This document shows, in pieces, positions 24,401 to 34,683 of a DNA stretch of 64,000 nt. Every line of letters starts with the position of its first letter. The first letter of the stretch is position 1. Under the pieces are notes generated by a model. It was given only the letters and a program-made list of their open reading frames with translations. It made no database searches and was not told the origin of the DNA. The translations under genes were made by a program, and so were the position numbers. This DNA is from Lotus japonicus (Eukaryota > Streptophyta > Magnoliopsida > Fabales > Fabaceae), in the NCBI RefSeq assembly GCF_012489685.1, contig NC_080045.1, positions 48,939,096 to 49,003,095 on the forward strand, in the 5' to 3' direction.

Positions 24401-26853
24401 GGAAACCATCTCCCAACTTGATGGACATCCGTGGAGTGTCTTCCACTTCCCAGCTCATTCGTTGCACAACCTTGTGGTCAACGAAATTATGAGTGGCTCC
24501 GCTGTCGACTAACACGAGCACGGGCACCCCTCGCACTTTTCCTTGTAGCCTCATGGTTTGTGGCGGTTCACCATGGTCGACGAGATTGCACAAACTCATT
24601 ATACTTAGCTCACCATCGACCTCGTCTTCCATCTCGTTCATCTCTACGGCGAGAATGTTCCCATCGCCGGCGTCGTCGTCGCCGTCTTCGACGAGCAGCA
24701 CTCGGAGTTGGCGATCGGGGCATTTGTGCATTGGGTGGAAAGGGCCTCCACATTTGAAGCACTGACCCTTTTGTTTCCGATCCAATAATTCATGATAAGT
24801 GAGATGGGAGAATCCCCTGTCACGTGGACCGGCCCTCCTAGCTTCTGTTGTTGCCTTGGGGTCTCCTTTTGGGCCACCAAAAACTGGTTTATTAGTAGTC
24901 GCGGGCCCATTATCCTTAGCGCCTTTGACCCAGACCCAATCGGTGCTTCCCGGGCGACTCGGCCCCGGGCGATCGCCAGTCCGAAAACCCGCTCCACCAA
25001 TCCTCGAACTACGGTTATAACCCGACCCGGCTTCACCCCTTACTTCCTTCTCCACCGCCCGGGCGATCAAGAGCAATCTTGAGCGGTTCACTCCGCCCAT
25101 CGCCACCAAGCTCCTCGCCTTTCCCCGTATCTCTTCTTTCAGACCATGCAAGAAGTATCCCTGGTATTGCTTCTCAGGTAATTTTGGGATTTGGGCCGTC
25201 AAATATTCGAACTCGGTAATGTACTCCTCCACCGTACCTTTCTGACGCAACTCAGTCAATTGCTCGTACACGTCACCGTCGCCGTGACCGCCATAACGCT
25301 CCAAAAGAGCTTGACGCAACTTCTCCCACGTCAGGGGAGCTTCTGATTCGAACAAAGAGTTGTAAAAATGGATGGTGGGTCCATCCATGCTGAGCTGAGC
25401 GAGGCTCACCTTGACCTCCGGTGAAGTCTCTTGCACACGGAAATACACCTCCGCGCGTGAGATCCAGCCCGCCGGGTCTCTCCCGTCGAAGATCGGCAAC
25501 TCTACCTTCTTTACTGACTGGCGAAACTCCGCCAACGCATCGCCGTGTAGAGGTTGCGTTCGTGGTCCTCCTTCGTTCGCTTCAGGTTGCTCAGGAACCT
25601 CAGCGCTTGAGCTTTCTCCCTTGTCTCGGTTTGCACTTGCATCTTCCCTGTGTGACATTTTTCCTAACGATCGTTCCATCATCGCAATCAACGATGCAGG
25701 AAGATCCTTCATCGCCGTCGTAACAGCTACCAGCGACGTTCGCATCTCAGCGAGCTCGCCTTCAAGAGCATCAAGCTTTGCTTCCATCGAGTTTGTCGTG
25801 TGTTTGGATTTTCTGGGTGGCATTCACTGGTTCCGGCGAATCAATCCGGCAGGTCGGACCAATTTGATGGAAACCCAAAACAGAAAATAGAACTGAAGGA
25901 ATGAAACAGTAATCAGGATTGTTTATTGATGAATTGGAAATCGTTACAGAGAAGGAAAAAGCCTTTCCTAAACTGACCAGAGCCAAGCTCCTATAGGAAG
26001 CTATTGCTTCCTACTCATTACTACACGCTCAATGATTTCAGAATGCCTTCCCTACCTCTCACTACCTTCCTTATATTATGGAATGGATTACAATCCTACC
26101 TCCCCTCTCTCTCGCCAGCTCACCAGCTGTGCTGTTAGTTAGTTACTACTCCCTTTGTCCCTTTTGCCCCTTCTAGAGTATACCTTCCACTCTTTGGGCT
26201 TCGACCCCACATGGGCTAATGACTCACTTGGGCCAGCTGCTGGATCATAGTTCCTAATACACAACCAGGTTCAAATCTTTAGGTGAAACCCATGTCTAAA
26301 ACAGCATTTTAAGTGTACAAGAAGAAAAAAGAAACAAACTTTCAACACAGCAAATTTTGAAGAAACACAAAGACAGTTTAGAATAAAAGTTTCAAACATG
26401 TTCAACAGAATCACAGATTATACCTTGCAAGCTCTCCATTCTGCCAATCTCAGGAGGGATTTCCCCAGAAAGATGATTCACATTCAAATACAAATCACTA
26501 AGCTTAGTCAAGTTTGCAACTTCTCTTGGTATCTCTCCATTCAAAGAGTTATAATGCAAGTAGAGTCCTGTCAAGTGCTTGAGCTCAGCAATGGCTGGTG
26601 AAAGCTTCCCTGGAAGCCCTTTTCCCTGCAAAGAAATATTTGCAACCTGACCCTTCTCATTGCATGCCACTCCTTCAAAAGATCCACCACATGGGTTACT
26701 ATTGATAGTCCAGGAGCGTAGATGATGGCCTTCTGGATCCAAACTAGCTTTCATGTCTATGAGTGCTCTTAGCTCTGCATTCCCATGTACCCATGTTGGA
26801 TTTAAGAGGAAAAACAGGAGAGGGAAGAGAAGAAGTGATGCTGAAAACCCCAT
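18477..26853 (-). CDS. LRR receptor-like kinase, At5g51560 type (likely pseudokinase)
   Basis: Four exons on the minus strand: 26424-26853, 20369-20629, 19248-20114 and 18477-18958. All phases join, giving 679 residues, the length of the Arabidopsis homologue. Order: signal peptide (1 to about 24), LRRNT cap with NPCGG, about five LRRs (for example LTGLYLHYNSLNGEIP), a transmembrane helix at about 305-328 followed by YRRRKQK, then a kinase-like domain. VAVK with its Lys at 435 is present. However, the glycine loop is degenerate (GKSNFSA), HRD reads HQN at about 536-538, and DFG reads DSG at 556-558. Homologues share the missing Asp, so the protein probably signals as a pseudokinase at the plasma membrane. 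Intron 1 (5.8 kb) contains a gypsy retroelement; introns 2 and 3 contain small fold-back elements. The coding sequence itself is intact. Confidence 0.92.
19077..19190. repeat. MITE-like fold-back in RLK intron 3
   Basis: TAGCATGTTTGGA at 19077 is the exact reverse complement of TCCAAACATGCTA ending at 19190, framing 114 bp. The whole element lies inside the intron between the last two exons. The target duplication is not clear. Confidence 0.6.
20181..20314. repeat. MITE-like fold-back in RLK intron 2
   Basis: CATGTTTGGATACAT at 20181 pairs imperfectly with GTATATCCAATCATG ending at 20314. An inner inverted repeat (TCACGGTGGACA against TGTCCACCATGA) nests within it. It lies in the second intron of the receptor kinase gene. 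Confidence 0.5.
20811..20815. repeat. Target-site duplication, left (CACAA)
   Basis: CACAA directly precedes the left LTR of the gypsy element and recurs at 26260-26264 directly after the right LTR. Confidence 0.9.
20816..21210 (-). repeat. 3' LTR of the gypsy element
   Basis: This 395 bp copy is the same as 25865-26259 by eye. It contains the stop codon of the polyprotein ORF (21090-21092), so about 40 C-terminal codons are LTR-encoded. Confidence 0.93.
21090..25823 (-). CDS. Gypsy gag-pol polyprotein
   Basis: One uninterrupted frame of 1577 codons. Gag comes first (about 90-300), then a CCHC zinc knuckle (CFKCGGPFHPMHKC, 355-368). The aspartic protease follows with DSGATHNF at 440, then reverse transcriptase with its FFDD catalytic box at 779-782 and RNase H (ECDASGCGLGA). 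Integrase carries an HHCC zinc finger (CDTCQRQK) and a DDE core with IVSDRDPVF. A chromodomain-like end (LIKWQGKTAEEATWE) is thought to target integration to particular chromatin. All catalytic motifs that I can check are present, so the element may still be autonomous. The last roughly 40 residues are read from the 3' LTR. Confidence 0.95.
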   Translation of the reverse strand: MPPRKSKHTTNSMEAKLDALEGELAEMRTSLVAVTTAMKDLPASLIAMMERSLGKMSHREDASANRDKGESSSAEVPEQPEANEGGPRTQPLHGDALAEFRQSVKKVELPIFDGRDPAGWISRAEVYFRVQETSPEVKVSLAQLSMDGPTIHFYNSLFESEAPLTWEKLRQALLERYGGHGDGDVYEQLTELRQKGTVEEYITEFEYLTAQIPKLPEKQYQGYFLHGLKEEIRGKARSLVAMGGVNRSRLLLIARAVEKEVRGEAGSGYNRSSRIGGAGFRTGDRPGPSRPGSTDWVWVKGAKDNGPATTNKPVFGGPKGDPKATTEARRAGPRDRGFSHLTYHELLDRKQKGQCFKCGGPFHPMHKCPDRQLRVLLVEDGDDDAGDGNILAVEMNEMEDEVDGELSIMSLCNLVDHGEPPQTMRLQGKVRGVPVLVLVDSGATHNFVDHKVVQRMSWEVEDTPRMSIKLGDGFQTHTRGKCKELDLEIGDYKFSCTPHLFDLGGPDIVLGIEWLKTLGDTIANWGKHTMSFWHGTQWVRLQGLSAGVSSMGALQSILRRSDLDSKLAFGLLEHRHEVPKGQHLEAAQQESLQKLLQEYDSVFEAQEGLPPSRGKEHCINIKEGQGPVNVRPYRYSHTHKNEIERQVQEMLSAGIIRHSSSAYSSPVLLVKKKDQSWRMCVDYRALNKVTVPDKFPIPVIEELLDELNGAKFFSKLDLKSGYHQVRVRAEDVHKTAFRTHEGHYEFLVMPFGLMNAPSTFQSLMNAVFRPMLRKGVLVFFDDILVYSSDWEKHLLHLEKVLQLLQQQHLTANKKKCQFAQDSVEYLGHLISAQGVAVDPSKVASVKSWPVPKNVKGVRGFLGLTGYYRKFIRDYGKIARPLTDLTKKDAFQWGAAAQNAFETLKGKLTTAPVLALPDFEKEFLIECDASGCGLGAILMQDKKPIAYYSKALGPRNLAKSAYEKELMAVALAIQHWRPYLLGRKFLVSTDQKSLKELLHQKIITGEQQNWAAKLLGYDFDIVYKPGKLNKGADALSRVGEYGEIRTVCTYPRWEDHQLIATEVQQDAKLKHVIMELQNDPSTHPEFSLQQGILLYKGRLVLSHTSSLIPQMLKEFHATPHGGHSGFLRTYRRLAANIYWVGMKNTVQEFVRSCDTCQRQKYMASSPAGLLQPLPIPNQVWEDLSIDFITGLPKSRGYEAVLVVVDRLSKFCHFIPLKHPYTAKSIAELFAKEVIRLHGVPSTIVSDRDPVFMSHFWKELFRLQGTQLNMSSAYHPESDGQTEVVNRCLETYLRCFSADQPKTWATWIHWAEYWFNTSYHSATHMTPFEVVYGRKPPAITRWGLGETRVDAVQRELVDRDEVLRQLKAQLLRAQGRMKSQADTKRVEKSFTVGEWVFVKLRAHRQQSVVTRVHAKLAARYYGPYPIVARVGAVAYRLRLPEGSRVHPVFHVSLLKKAIGDYSAEADLPDQLEGECDDKDTPATVLATRLVKLQGDTIQQLLIKWQGKTAEEATWEDALTIMSLYPNFNLGDKVVSSDGGIIRNYDPAAGPSESLAHVGSKPKEWKVYSRRGKRDKGSSN
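25865..26259 (-). repeat. 5' LTR of the gypsy element
   Basis: This 395 bp copy matches 20816-21210 by eye and is followed by CACAA (26260-26264). On the minus strand the LTR runs TATTAGGAAC...TTTCCATCA, so it lacks the usual 5' TG. Confidence 0.93.
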
Positions 26854-27970
26854 TTTCAGTTCAGAATGGTTTAGGATTCAAGAGAGATTGGTTTTCACAC
26901 TTGAACTCTAGAGCAACAAGTTGTGGTTTTTGAACTCAAAGCTATGTAACGCTTTGTTTCTCAAGCAAAGAGAGTTTGGTCAATGTTACAAACAAGACAT
27001 GTGTCACAGGTAAGGAAAGTCAGGTACTAAAGGGAACGGGGGAAAACCATAAATGAAAGGCAGTAGCAACTGTTTCATGACATGTTGGACACTTTCAAAA
27101 ACTTAGAGCATCTCCAATGCATAGTTGATATGGTTAGATTTCCCAATAATAATTTTACAATTAATAAGGTTAATTTGAGACGCGCTGCTACTTGAATTTA
27201 AGTCCGGCTTAATTTTATCCTAAAAATTTCAATGACCATGTGAAATATGATTTTATATCACATTTCTCAAGTATGTGGCCCATGTGGCATGACCACGTTA
27301 ATTTAATGAGCTGACATGGCCATGTCACATGGGCCACCGGAGCTCCGGCGTTGACCCACAGCTCCGGAAGGACCAAAACCAAATCTTTGGGCAAAGGTTA
27401 GGGACTAAAACTCACCTTTACTCCGACGAGGGACGAAAACCAAGCATTTAGTAAAGGTTAGAGACCAAAAACTTATTTAAGCCTATAATCAAACAATGAC
27501 TAAAAAATGATTTTAAAGTGTTAGATTGTGAATAGAAACCAGAACTATGGTGGAGAAAGCACTGAAAATTGCTAGAAGAAATGAAAGATGAACAAATTCA
27601 ATAAAAATCGAACCCACAATATGTGTTACTAAAAACAATCCCACATTTTTCTTAACATCACATTCACATCATCCTAGTTCCCTAGTAGTAATTTCATAGT
27701 CCTGCCAAACCAATATAGTAATAACAATGTACGTCTACTACCCACGTGGGTCGTTTGGTAGCAGATTCAAATTCAAATTCAAATTCCCTGTCATTCGGTC
27801 CACAGTAACTACGCCCAAACGTGTCTTCAACTCTGCAAATACCAAAATAAAAAGGAAAATCCCCCCACACTTTAATGAGAACAAAAATAGTTGAACTGAT
27901 CGATACGATGCATGTGATTATTGTTTTAAAACTTTGAACCATTACCATTTTCACAGGACACAAATATCAA
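26854..27970. other. Promoter-side flank of the RLK gene
   Basis: The right-hand flank of the receptor kinase start codon. Beyond the leader (to about 26950) I see no gene. Around 27360-27480 two imperfect copies of a GGGACTAAAA / GGGACGAAAACC motif suggest an old repeat fragment. No RNA gene is seen. Confidence 0.4.
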
Positions 27971-27975
27971 AAATA

Positions 27976-28272
27976 TGTTGGATTTCTATCTCAGAAATCC
28001 ATTGAACACAATTGATTATCACAATCAATGCTAGATTTAGGAACAATCAACACAAGAAAGAAAGAATGAATCTTGAAGTAAACGTAGGAAAGATCAGAAA
28101 CTCTGATTGAATGAAGAAGATGAATATTATTGATACACTGCACTCACACACAGTGAGTGCCTTTTATTCATTACATGAGGATCACAATTAACAACATACA
28201 GACTCTGAAGGACCAACTAATAAACTCTCTAAAAACACAAGGACCTAATCTGAATTACCACTAATTCCAACA
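27976..28272 (-). repeat. 3' LTR of the copia element
   Basis: 297 bp, TGTTGG...CCAACA, preceded by AAATA. The polypurine tract (minus strand AAGGGGGAG) lies immediately upstream at 28273-28281. Confidence 0.93.
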
Positions 28273-28279
28273 CTCCCCC

Positions 28280-31200
28280 TTAATTCAGAATACTCTCAGC
28301 AGATACAATCTTCAGCTTCTTACACAAAGCTGCAAACCTCTCAGGCCTTAATGGCTTTGTAAACATATCTGCAAGCTGGTCCTCAGTTGGACAATGAACC
28401 AACTCTAGTTTTCCTCTTGTGACTTGGTCCCTCAAGAAATGAAAACGAGTCTCTATATGCTTACTTCTTCCATGAGCCACAGGATGCTTGGCAAGATCAA
28501 TAGCTGACTTATTGTCAACCAGCAACTTCATAATTCCAGAAGTTCTCAGTCCAATTTCCTCCATCAATGTGTTAATCCATAGAGCTTGACAAGCACCAAA
28601 TGAAGCTGCAACATACTCAGCTTCACAAGATGAAAGTGCTACTATTGGCTGCTTCTTGGAACACCACGAGATTGGTGCATCACCACACAAAAACACATAG
28701 CCTGTAGTACTTTTCCTATCATCTTTGTCTCCACTCCAGTCACTGTCGACATAACCTGTGACTTCCTTCTTCACATTGTAAGCCTTTCCTGGAAACAACA
28801 CACCATGACTAAGGGTTCCTTTAATGTATCTAAGTATCCTCTTGGCAGCTAGATAATGAGACTCTTTAGGATTCTCCATAAACTTGCTCACAAGTCCCAC
28901 ACCATAGCTAATTTCAGGTCTACTACAACACAGATACCTTAAAGAACCCACTAGTTGCTTGAACAATGTAGAATCAACTGACTTCCCAGTATCTGCCTTA
29001 GTCAGAACAGTACCACACTCCACTGGAGAAGTCACAGCATTACATTCAGCTAGATTAAACCTCCTCAATACCTCAGCCGCATACTTCCTTTGGCTCATGA
29101 AAATTCCTTGCTTAGTCCTGAGAAATTCAATTCCCAAGAAAAATGAAAGCTCTCCCATGTCACTCATTTCAAATTCAGATTCCATCTTCCCCTTAAATTC
29201 AACTATCTCATCTTCACTGCTCCCAGTAACCAAGAGATCATCCACATATAGACACACTATGATCATTCCAGTGTTCTTTGATCTCTTGACATATACACCA
29301 TGCTCAGAGATGCATTTTACAAATCCCAACTGATTCAGAAAACCATCAATCCTCTTGTTCCATGCTCTAGGAGCCTGCTTGAGTCCATACAAAGCTTTAT
29401 ACAACCTATAAACCTTGTGCTCATCACCATTAACCTCAAAGCCAGGAAGTTGTTGGACATATACCTCTTCATCAAGAGGTCAATTGAGAAATGCAGATTT
29501 AACATCGAGCTGATGCAACCTCCAATTCTTAAGACTAGCAGTAGCAACAACCATCCTTACAGTTTCCATTCTGGCCACAGGAGCAAAAACATCAGTGTAG
29601 TCAAGCCCTTCCTTCTGTTGAAAACCCCTTGCTACAAGCCTGGCCTTATACCTAGCTATAGAGCCATCTGACTTTAACTTGGTCTTATAGACCCATTTCA
29701 CAGAGATAGCCTTCTTCCCTTTTGGTAAATCAACAAGACTCCAAGTCTTATTCTTCTCAATAGAACCAAGCTCTTCCTTCATAGCTGAGATCCAATTATC
29801 ATGATGAAAAGCCTCTTCAACACTCACTGGCTCAATCTCAGCATTCAAAGCTAGATGAACCAGATCACCTTCATGTGTAACCTCATTGTCAGGAAATAGC
29901 ACATAGTCATCTAACCTAGCAGGCAAGTGTCTTGATCTTTGAGTCCTCTGAACCACATTACCAGTAGGAAGATTCACAGTTCCTTGTACAACTGATTCGC
30001 CTGATCCTTCATTCACATCTGTTTCAGCATCAGGTAACAACTCAGGAAAATTAAACTGAACTTTTGCACTGGATCCCACTATTTCATCATCAGGCCAATC
30101 CCATGTTGTTTCTTCATCAACAACAACATCTCTACTAATGATTATACCATTTGTCACAGGGTTAAGTAGCCTATAAGCACCTGTAGAGTGATACCCCACT
30201 AGAAGTAGCTTCTCACTCTTGTTATCCAGTTTCTTCCTCCTTTGATCTGGCAAGTGTCTATAACACACAGATCCAAAAACCTTAAAATGTTTCACAATTG
30301 GCTTCAAACCTGTCCAAGCTTCCTCAGGTGTCAAAGACTTCAATCTTTTGGTAGGACACCTGTTGAGAATGTAAGTGGCAGTAGATACAGCTTCACCCCA
30401 CAGTTTCACTGGTAACTTCTTGCTACTCAACATACTTCTCACCATGTTAGCAATAGTTCTATTCCTCCTCTCAGCCACTCCATTATGCTGAGGAGTATAT
30501 GGAGCTATTATTTCATGATAAATTCCAGCTTCTTCACAAAATGCTTTCATCTCCTTTGAAACATACTCACCTCCACCATCTGTTCTCAGGGTTTTTATGC
30601 TTCTACTACTTTGCTTCTCAACTAACATTTTGAACTTCTTAAAAATCTCAAACACTTCTGACTTTCTGGTTAGTAGATAGGTCCACATTTTCCTAGTGTG
30701 ATCATCAATAAAAGACACAAAATATCTATTACCACCTGATGACACAACCTCAAAAGGTCCACACACATCATAATATACTACATCCAATGCATCCTTAGAA
30801 TTCACTGGCATACTCTCATGAAAAACATTTCTAGGCTGCTTGCTCAATAAACAACCTTCACACAACTGACCAGAGACCTTTACCAGTGGAAGACCCTTCA
30901 CCATATCTTCATTATGGAGCTGATTCAAGCCTTTGAAATTCAGATGACCATATCTGAGATGCCAAAGCCTATCCACATTTGAAGTACTTGCTTTCATACA
31001 CTGTGCATCACTAGTGTTAAGATCAACCTGAAAAGTCTTGTTTGTTGCCAATGCTGATCTCAAAATCAACCTATACTTTGGATCAAACACTAACAAATTC
31101 TTCCCTTTAGTCTTCAATGAATAGCCTTTCTCAACCAACTGCCCTAGGCTAATCAAGTTATGTTTCACACTGGGAACATACAACACATCTGTGATAAATG

Positions 31201-32446
31201 CTTGTTTTCCATTCTTCTTTTTGATAAGAATCCTTCCAATACCAGTTGATCTAATAGTGCTATTGTCAGCAAACCTAACACTACTAGATTTCCTCTCATC
31301 CAAGTCAACAAACCACTCTTTGTGACCAGTCATATGAGATGAACAGCCTGAGTCTAAGTACCAGGTGTTCTCATCAAGCATGTGAGAACTAACAGCAGAA
31401 TTTACAACTTCACTACCAATAAGGCTAGGAATTTGAATAAAACTACTACTAGATTCATCATCAGGGACAACAAACAATACCTGCTCACCATCTGATTCAT
31501 CATCTTCATGAGCAGAATAAGCTCGATCATCACCACTTGTCTTGTTACCCTTCTTCTTATTTTTGCATTCATAAGCATAGTGTCCATACTTTTTACATGC
31601 AAAACACTGAACACTCTTCTTGCTTTTTCCTTTCTTGAACTTATCTTTGTCCTGATTCTTTTCCTTGGAATCCCACTTCTTCTTGGATTCACCCTCATCC
31701 TCATGTGAAGACTGCCCAGAATCCTTGTTCTTCCAATTCTTCTCCTTGAAGGTCTTAGAGTTGCTACTCCACTTCTTCTTGCTGGTACCACCATGAGCAT
31801 ACAATGCTTGTTCAGTTTCTCTGTCAGACTCTCTCAGATTCAATCTCATTTCATGAGCCTCCAATGAACCTTGAAGCTCCTCAACCTTCATTGTATCCAA
31901 ATCCTTAGACTCCTCTATAGTAGTAACTATATGATCAAATCTTGTAGTCAAAGATCGAAGAACCTTTTCTACAAGCATTTGATCATTCATAGTCTCTCCA
32001 TTCGTCTTCATTTGGTTTGTCAAGGTCTGAAGTCGAGTGAAAAACTTAGAAATCGTCTCTGATATCTCCATCTTCAGAGCTTCATACTGTCTTCTGAGAG
32101 TCTGCAACTTGACCTTCTTCAATTTTGCCACACCTTCGTAGCTCTTGTTCAGAATATCCCACGCCTCCTTTGACGTTTTCGCCGCTGCAATTTTCTCAAA
32201 ATTTGCAGGGTTAACACACTGATGGATAATGAACAGAGCCCGCATATCTTTCTTCTTCAGCTCCTTATGAGCAGCGCTTTGCTCCGCCGTCGGTTCCGCC
32301 GGTAGAGCATCATACCCAGAAGTCACCATCTCCAGAACATCTTGAAACCCGAAGATGACAAGCATCTGGGTATTCCACCGTTCCCAATCACTCTTGCCGT
32401 CAAGAACCGGCAACGAAGCTGGGAAATTGCCATTCGTTCCAGCCAT
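28280..32446 (-). pseudogene. Copia gag-pol, one in-frame stop
   Basis: The frame starts at ATG 32446 (MAGTNGNF) and covers 1389 codons, broken once by TGA at 29480-29482. Gag carries a CCHC knuckle ([14 protein letters not shown]); the protease box is [13 protein letters not shown]. Integrase has the GHLNFKGL...CEGC zinc finger and a DDE core with [10 protein letters not shown]. Reverse transcriptase has YVDDLLVTG, and RNase H has YVDSDWSGDKDDRKST. The stop falls in the reverse transcriptase just after DVKSAFLN, and the same frame continues on the other side, so this is a point mutation and not a shift. Without readthrough this copy cannot make active reverse transcriptase. Confidence 0.93.
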
Positions 32447-32592
32447 CACCTTAAAAGAAGCGTCCACTTCCACCGGAGCTTCCAACGGAGCAAGCACCTC
32501 CGTTGTGACTGATTCACACTCCGCCGTAGATCGCCGTGCACGGGTGGTGGCTCACGTCGCCGGTCGCCGGATCGTGAAGCTCTTGATACCAC

Positions 32593-32889
32593 TGTTGGAT
32601 TTCTATCTCAGAAATCCCTTGAACGCAATTGATTATCACAATCAATGCTAGATTTAGGAACAATCAACACAAGAAAGAAAGAATGAATCTTGAAGTAAAC
32701 GTAGGAAAGATCAAAAACTCTGATTGAATGAAGAAGATGAATATTATTGATACACTGCACTCACACACAGTGAGTGCCTTTTATTCATTACATGAGGATC
32801 ACAATTAACAACATACAGACTCTGAAGGACCAACTAATAAACTCTCTAAAAACACAAGGACCTAATCTGAATTACCACTAATTCCAACA
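32593..32889 (-). repeat. 5' LTR of the copia element
   Basis: 297 bp partner of 27976-28272, followed by AAATA. The primer-binding site is at about 32580-32591. Confidence 0.93.
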
Positions 32890-32894
32890 AAATA

Positions 32895-34049
32895 CAATTT
32901 GTTTCAACAAGTAACTATCAAATTGGTTGAACCAATTAATTTCCCGGAGAGAATTGGACCCCAAAATCATACACAATTTATTGAGCATGTACATATACAG
33001 ACGACGTTATTCAAGAATTGGGTCCAGAGATTAATAAATGTTGCATATACAGATGTTATCATCAACTTATAATCATCCCTGATTTATTTGATCAGAGTAA
33101 ATTATGGCATGTAACTTACTAGTACATTCTCTTGTAATTCTCTGAAACCACAAGAAGGTGAGAATATTTTAGTCAAAAGTAACATTGATAAAGTTTCTCT
33201 ATGTCATTACCAATATTCTTCATGATTTATATATGATATGGGAAATCCCAACTGGCTCAGCCTTTTTCTTCTTTGTATTTAAGATTATTCATTCTAGAGA
33301 TTGGAGTAATGTCTAGTTAATTGTAATTGTAATTAAACTATGGGAGATTATGTCTCAGTCTCCAGGGCTTGGTTAATTTAAGCTTCAAATTGAGTAATGA
33401 AGGAAATTATCACACTCAACCAGAAAGGACGTTTGACACAGAATTTGAATTATTAAACAGTGCTACTGCTAGCTATACTTTTCAGACCTTGGACTTAATA
33501 TAGCTTGGTCGGTCCCTTCCAAAATAAATCAGCAGTTGTTGCCTGGACAAGAGGCAACCAACAAAAGTGCTACTTTTGATACCCTGGACACAATATTAGT
33601 TTGATTACACTTTTAGTCCTTGTAATTCTGCGAATGCTTATTTTTGGTGCTTATAGTTTCATTTGCTCTGTCTTGGTACTATTAAGATTGAACAAATATG
33701 ATCCAAAAAGTAAATTATTATTCAATAGTTATTAAAAAAAGATGATCTGGATTGGATCACAATTTTTTTATGTGTGTAGAATGTTATGACAATATGTCTC
33801 CCTTTAATTTCCATGTCTAAAATCATGATTTATGTCAGTTTTATTTTCTTAAGTTTTTGGTTAACAATCTAATGTTTGGATTAAATCTGTTCATTTTGAA
33901 AATAGAGTAATTTAATTTGAGCAATTAAAACTATGTCGGTTAAAATCACATATTTTAAAAATTATAGAGATAAAAATGTAATTGGTGTCTCAGAGGGTGC
34001 AAACTGAAATTGGAGAGCCATCTGTTGTTCAATCATCCATATAATGTCT
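32895..34049. other. Intergenic, nothing recognised
   Basis: AT-rich sequence between the copia element and the MITE at 34059. No coding frame, RNA gene or clear repeat was found. Confidence 0.4.
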
Positions 34050-34058
34050 TACTTTTAA

Positions 34059-34275
34059 GGGTTAATCCTCTAATTAGTCCTTGTGGTTGTGTGGCCGTCT
34101 GAAATTAGTCCCTCCCGTAAAATCTAAGTCCTCGTGTTTGGAAAGTGTGTGGAAATTAGTCCCTCCGGCGAGGACCTGCTACACACACTTTTTCAAACAC
34201 GAGGACTTAGATTTTACGGGAGGGACTAATTTCAGACGGCCACACAACCACAGGAACCAATTAGAGGATTAACCC
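34059..34275. mobile_element. Mutator-type MITE with 9-bp target duplication
   Basis: A 217 bp element whose ends form a long inverted repeat of roughly 80 bp with few mismatches (GGGTTAATCCTCTAATTAGT against its complement ending at 34275). A perfect 9-bp duplication TACTTTTAA flanks it at 34050-34058 and 34276-34284. A 9-bp duplication with long terminal repeats is diagnostic of the Mutator superfamily. It has no coding capacity. Confidence 0.9.
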
Positions 34276-34683
34276 TACTTTTAAATACATTAGAAGATGT
34301 ATTCAGGGGTGACCATATGAGCTGGTGAGCGGGTTCACTATAGGTCCATTAAAATATGGGTCGAGTTTGGTTAGCCCACTTTTAGTATATGAGTTGAAAG
34401 TTTTAGTCCAACCCACATTTTTGTGGGCTAACAGATTAACGTGTTAACTCACTTTGTAATGTAGTGGAAAAAGTGATTATATAATAAGCACCACAAATTC
34501 AAATTAAACACTAACAAAAAAATGAATGTGGTTGATCCCTGTGCCATTGTTTCTTGAAACCAATAAATAAATAAGATAAGTCACAACTCATAATTGACCT
34601 TTAAAACAACAAAAGCACGGGCGAAAGTCCAACAATCTCACAATAATAAAGTCTTAGTTCAAAACTTTAATTCTAACATAGTA

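Larger units (their letters stand above)
20816..26259 (-). mobile_element. Complete Ty3/gypsy chromovirus in RLK intron 1
   Basis: A 5444 bp LTR retrotransposon in the same orientation as the host gene. It has LTRs of 395 bp (20816-21210 and 25865-26259), a 5-bp CACAA duplication at both ends and one full polyprotein ORF. By eye the LTRs are identical, so insertion is very recent. A C-terminal chromodomain makes it a chromovirus; short LTRs and total size suggest the Reina-like group, which is an inference. The leader between the 5' LTR and the ATG is only about 41 nt. The sequence just inside the 5' LTR (TTGGTCCGACCTGCCGG on the minus strand) is not the usual initiator-Met primer site. Confidence 0.95.
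27976..32889 (-). mobile_element. Ty1/copia element, nearly intact
   Basis: A 4914 bp element with 297 bp LTRs (27976-28272 and 32593-32889) that start TGTTGG and end CCAACA. A perfect AAATA duplication flanks it (27971-27975 and 32890-32894). The LTRs differ at about three positions (near 28005, 28013 and 28096 against their partners), roughly 1 percent, so insertion is recent. The primer site next to the 5' LTR starts TGGTATCA like initiator-Met tRNA sites but has an extra A (TGGTATCAAGAGC). The polypurine tract AAGGGGGAG abuts the 3' LTR. The polyprotein frame has one internal stop. Confidence 0.95.

Noticed and set aside
24431..25890. Plus-strand ORFs across the gypsy gag region
   Set aside because: They are shadows of the GC-rich polyprotein gene on the other strand.
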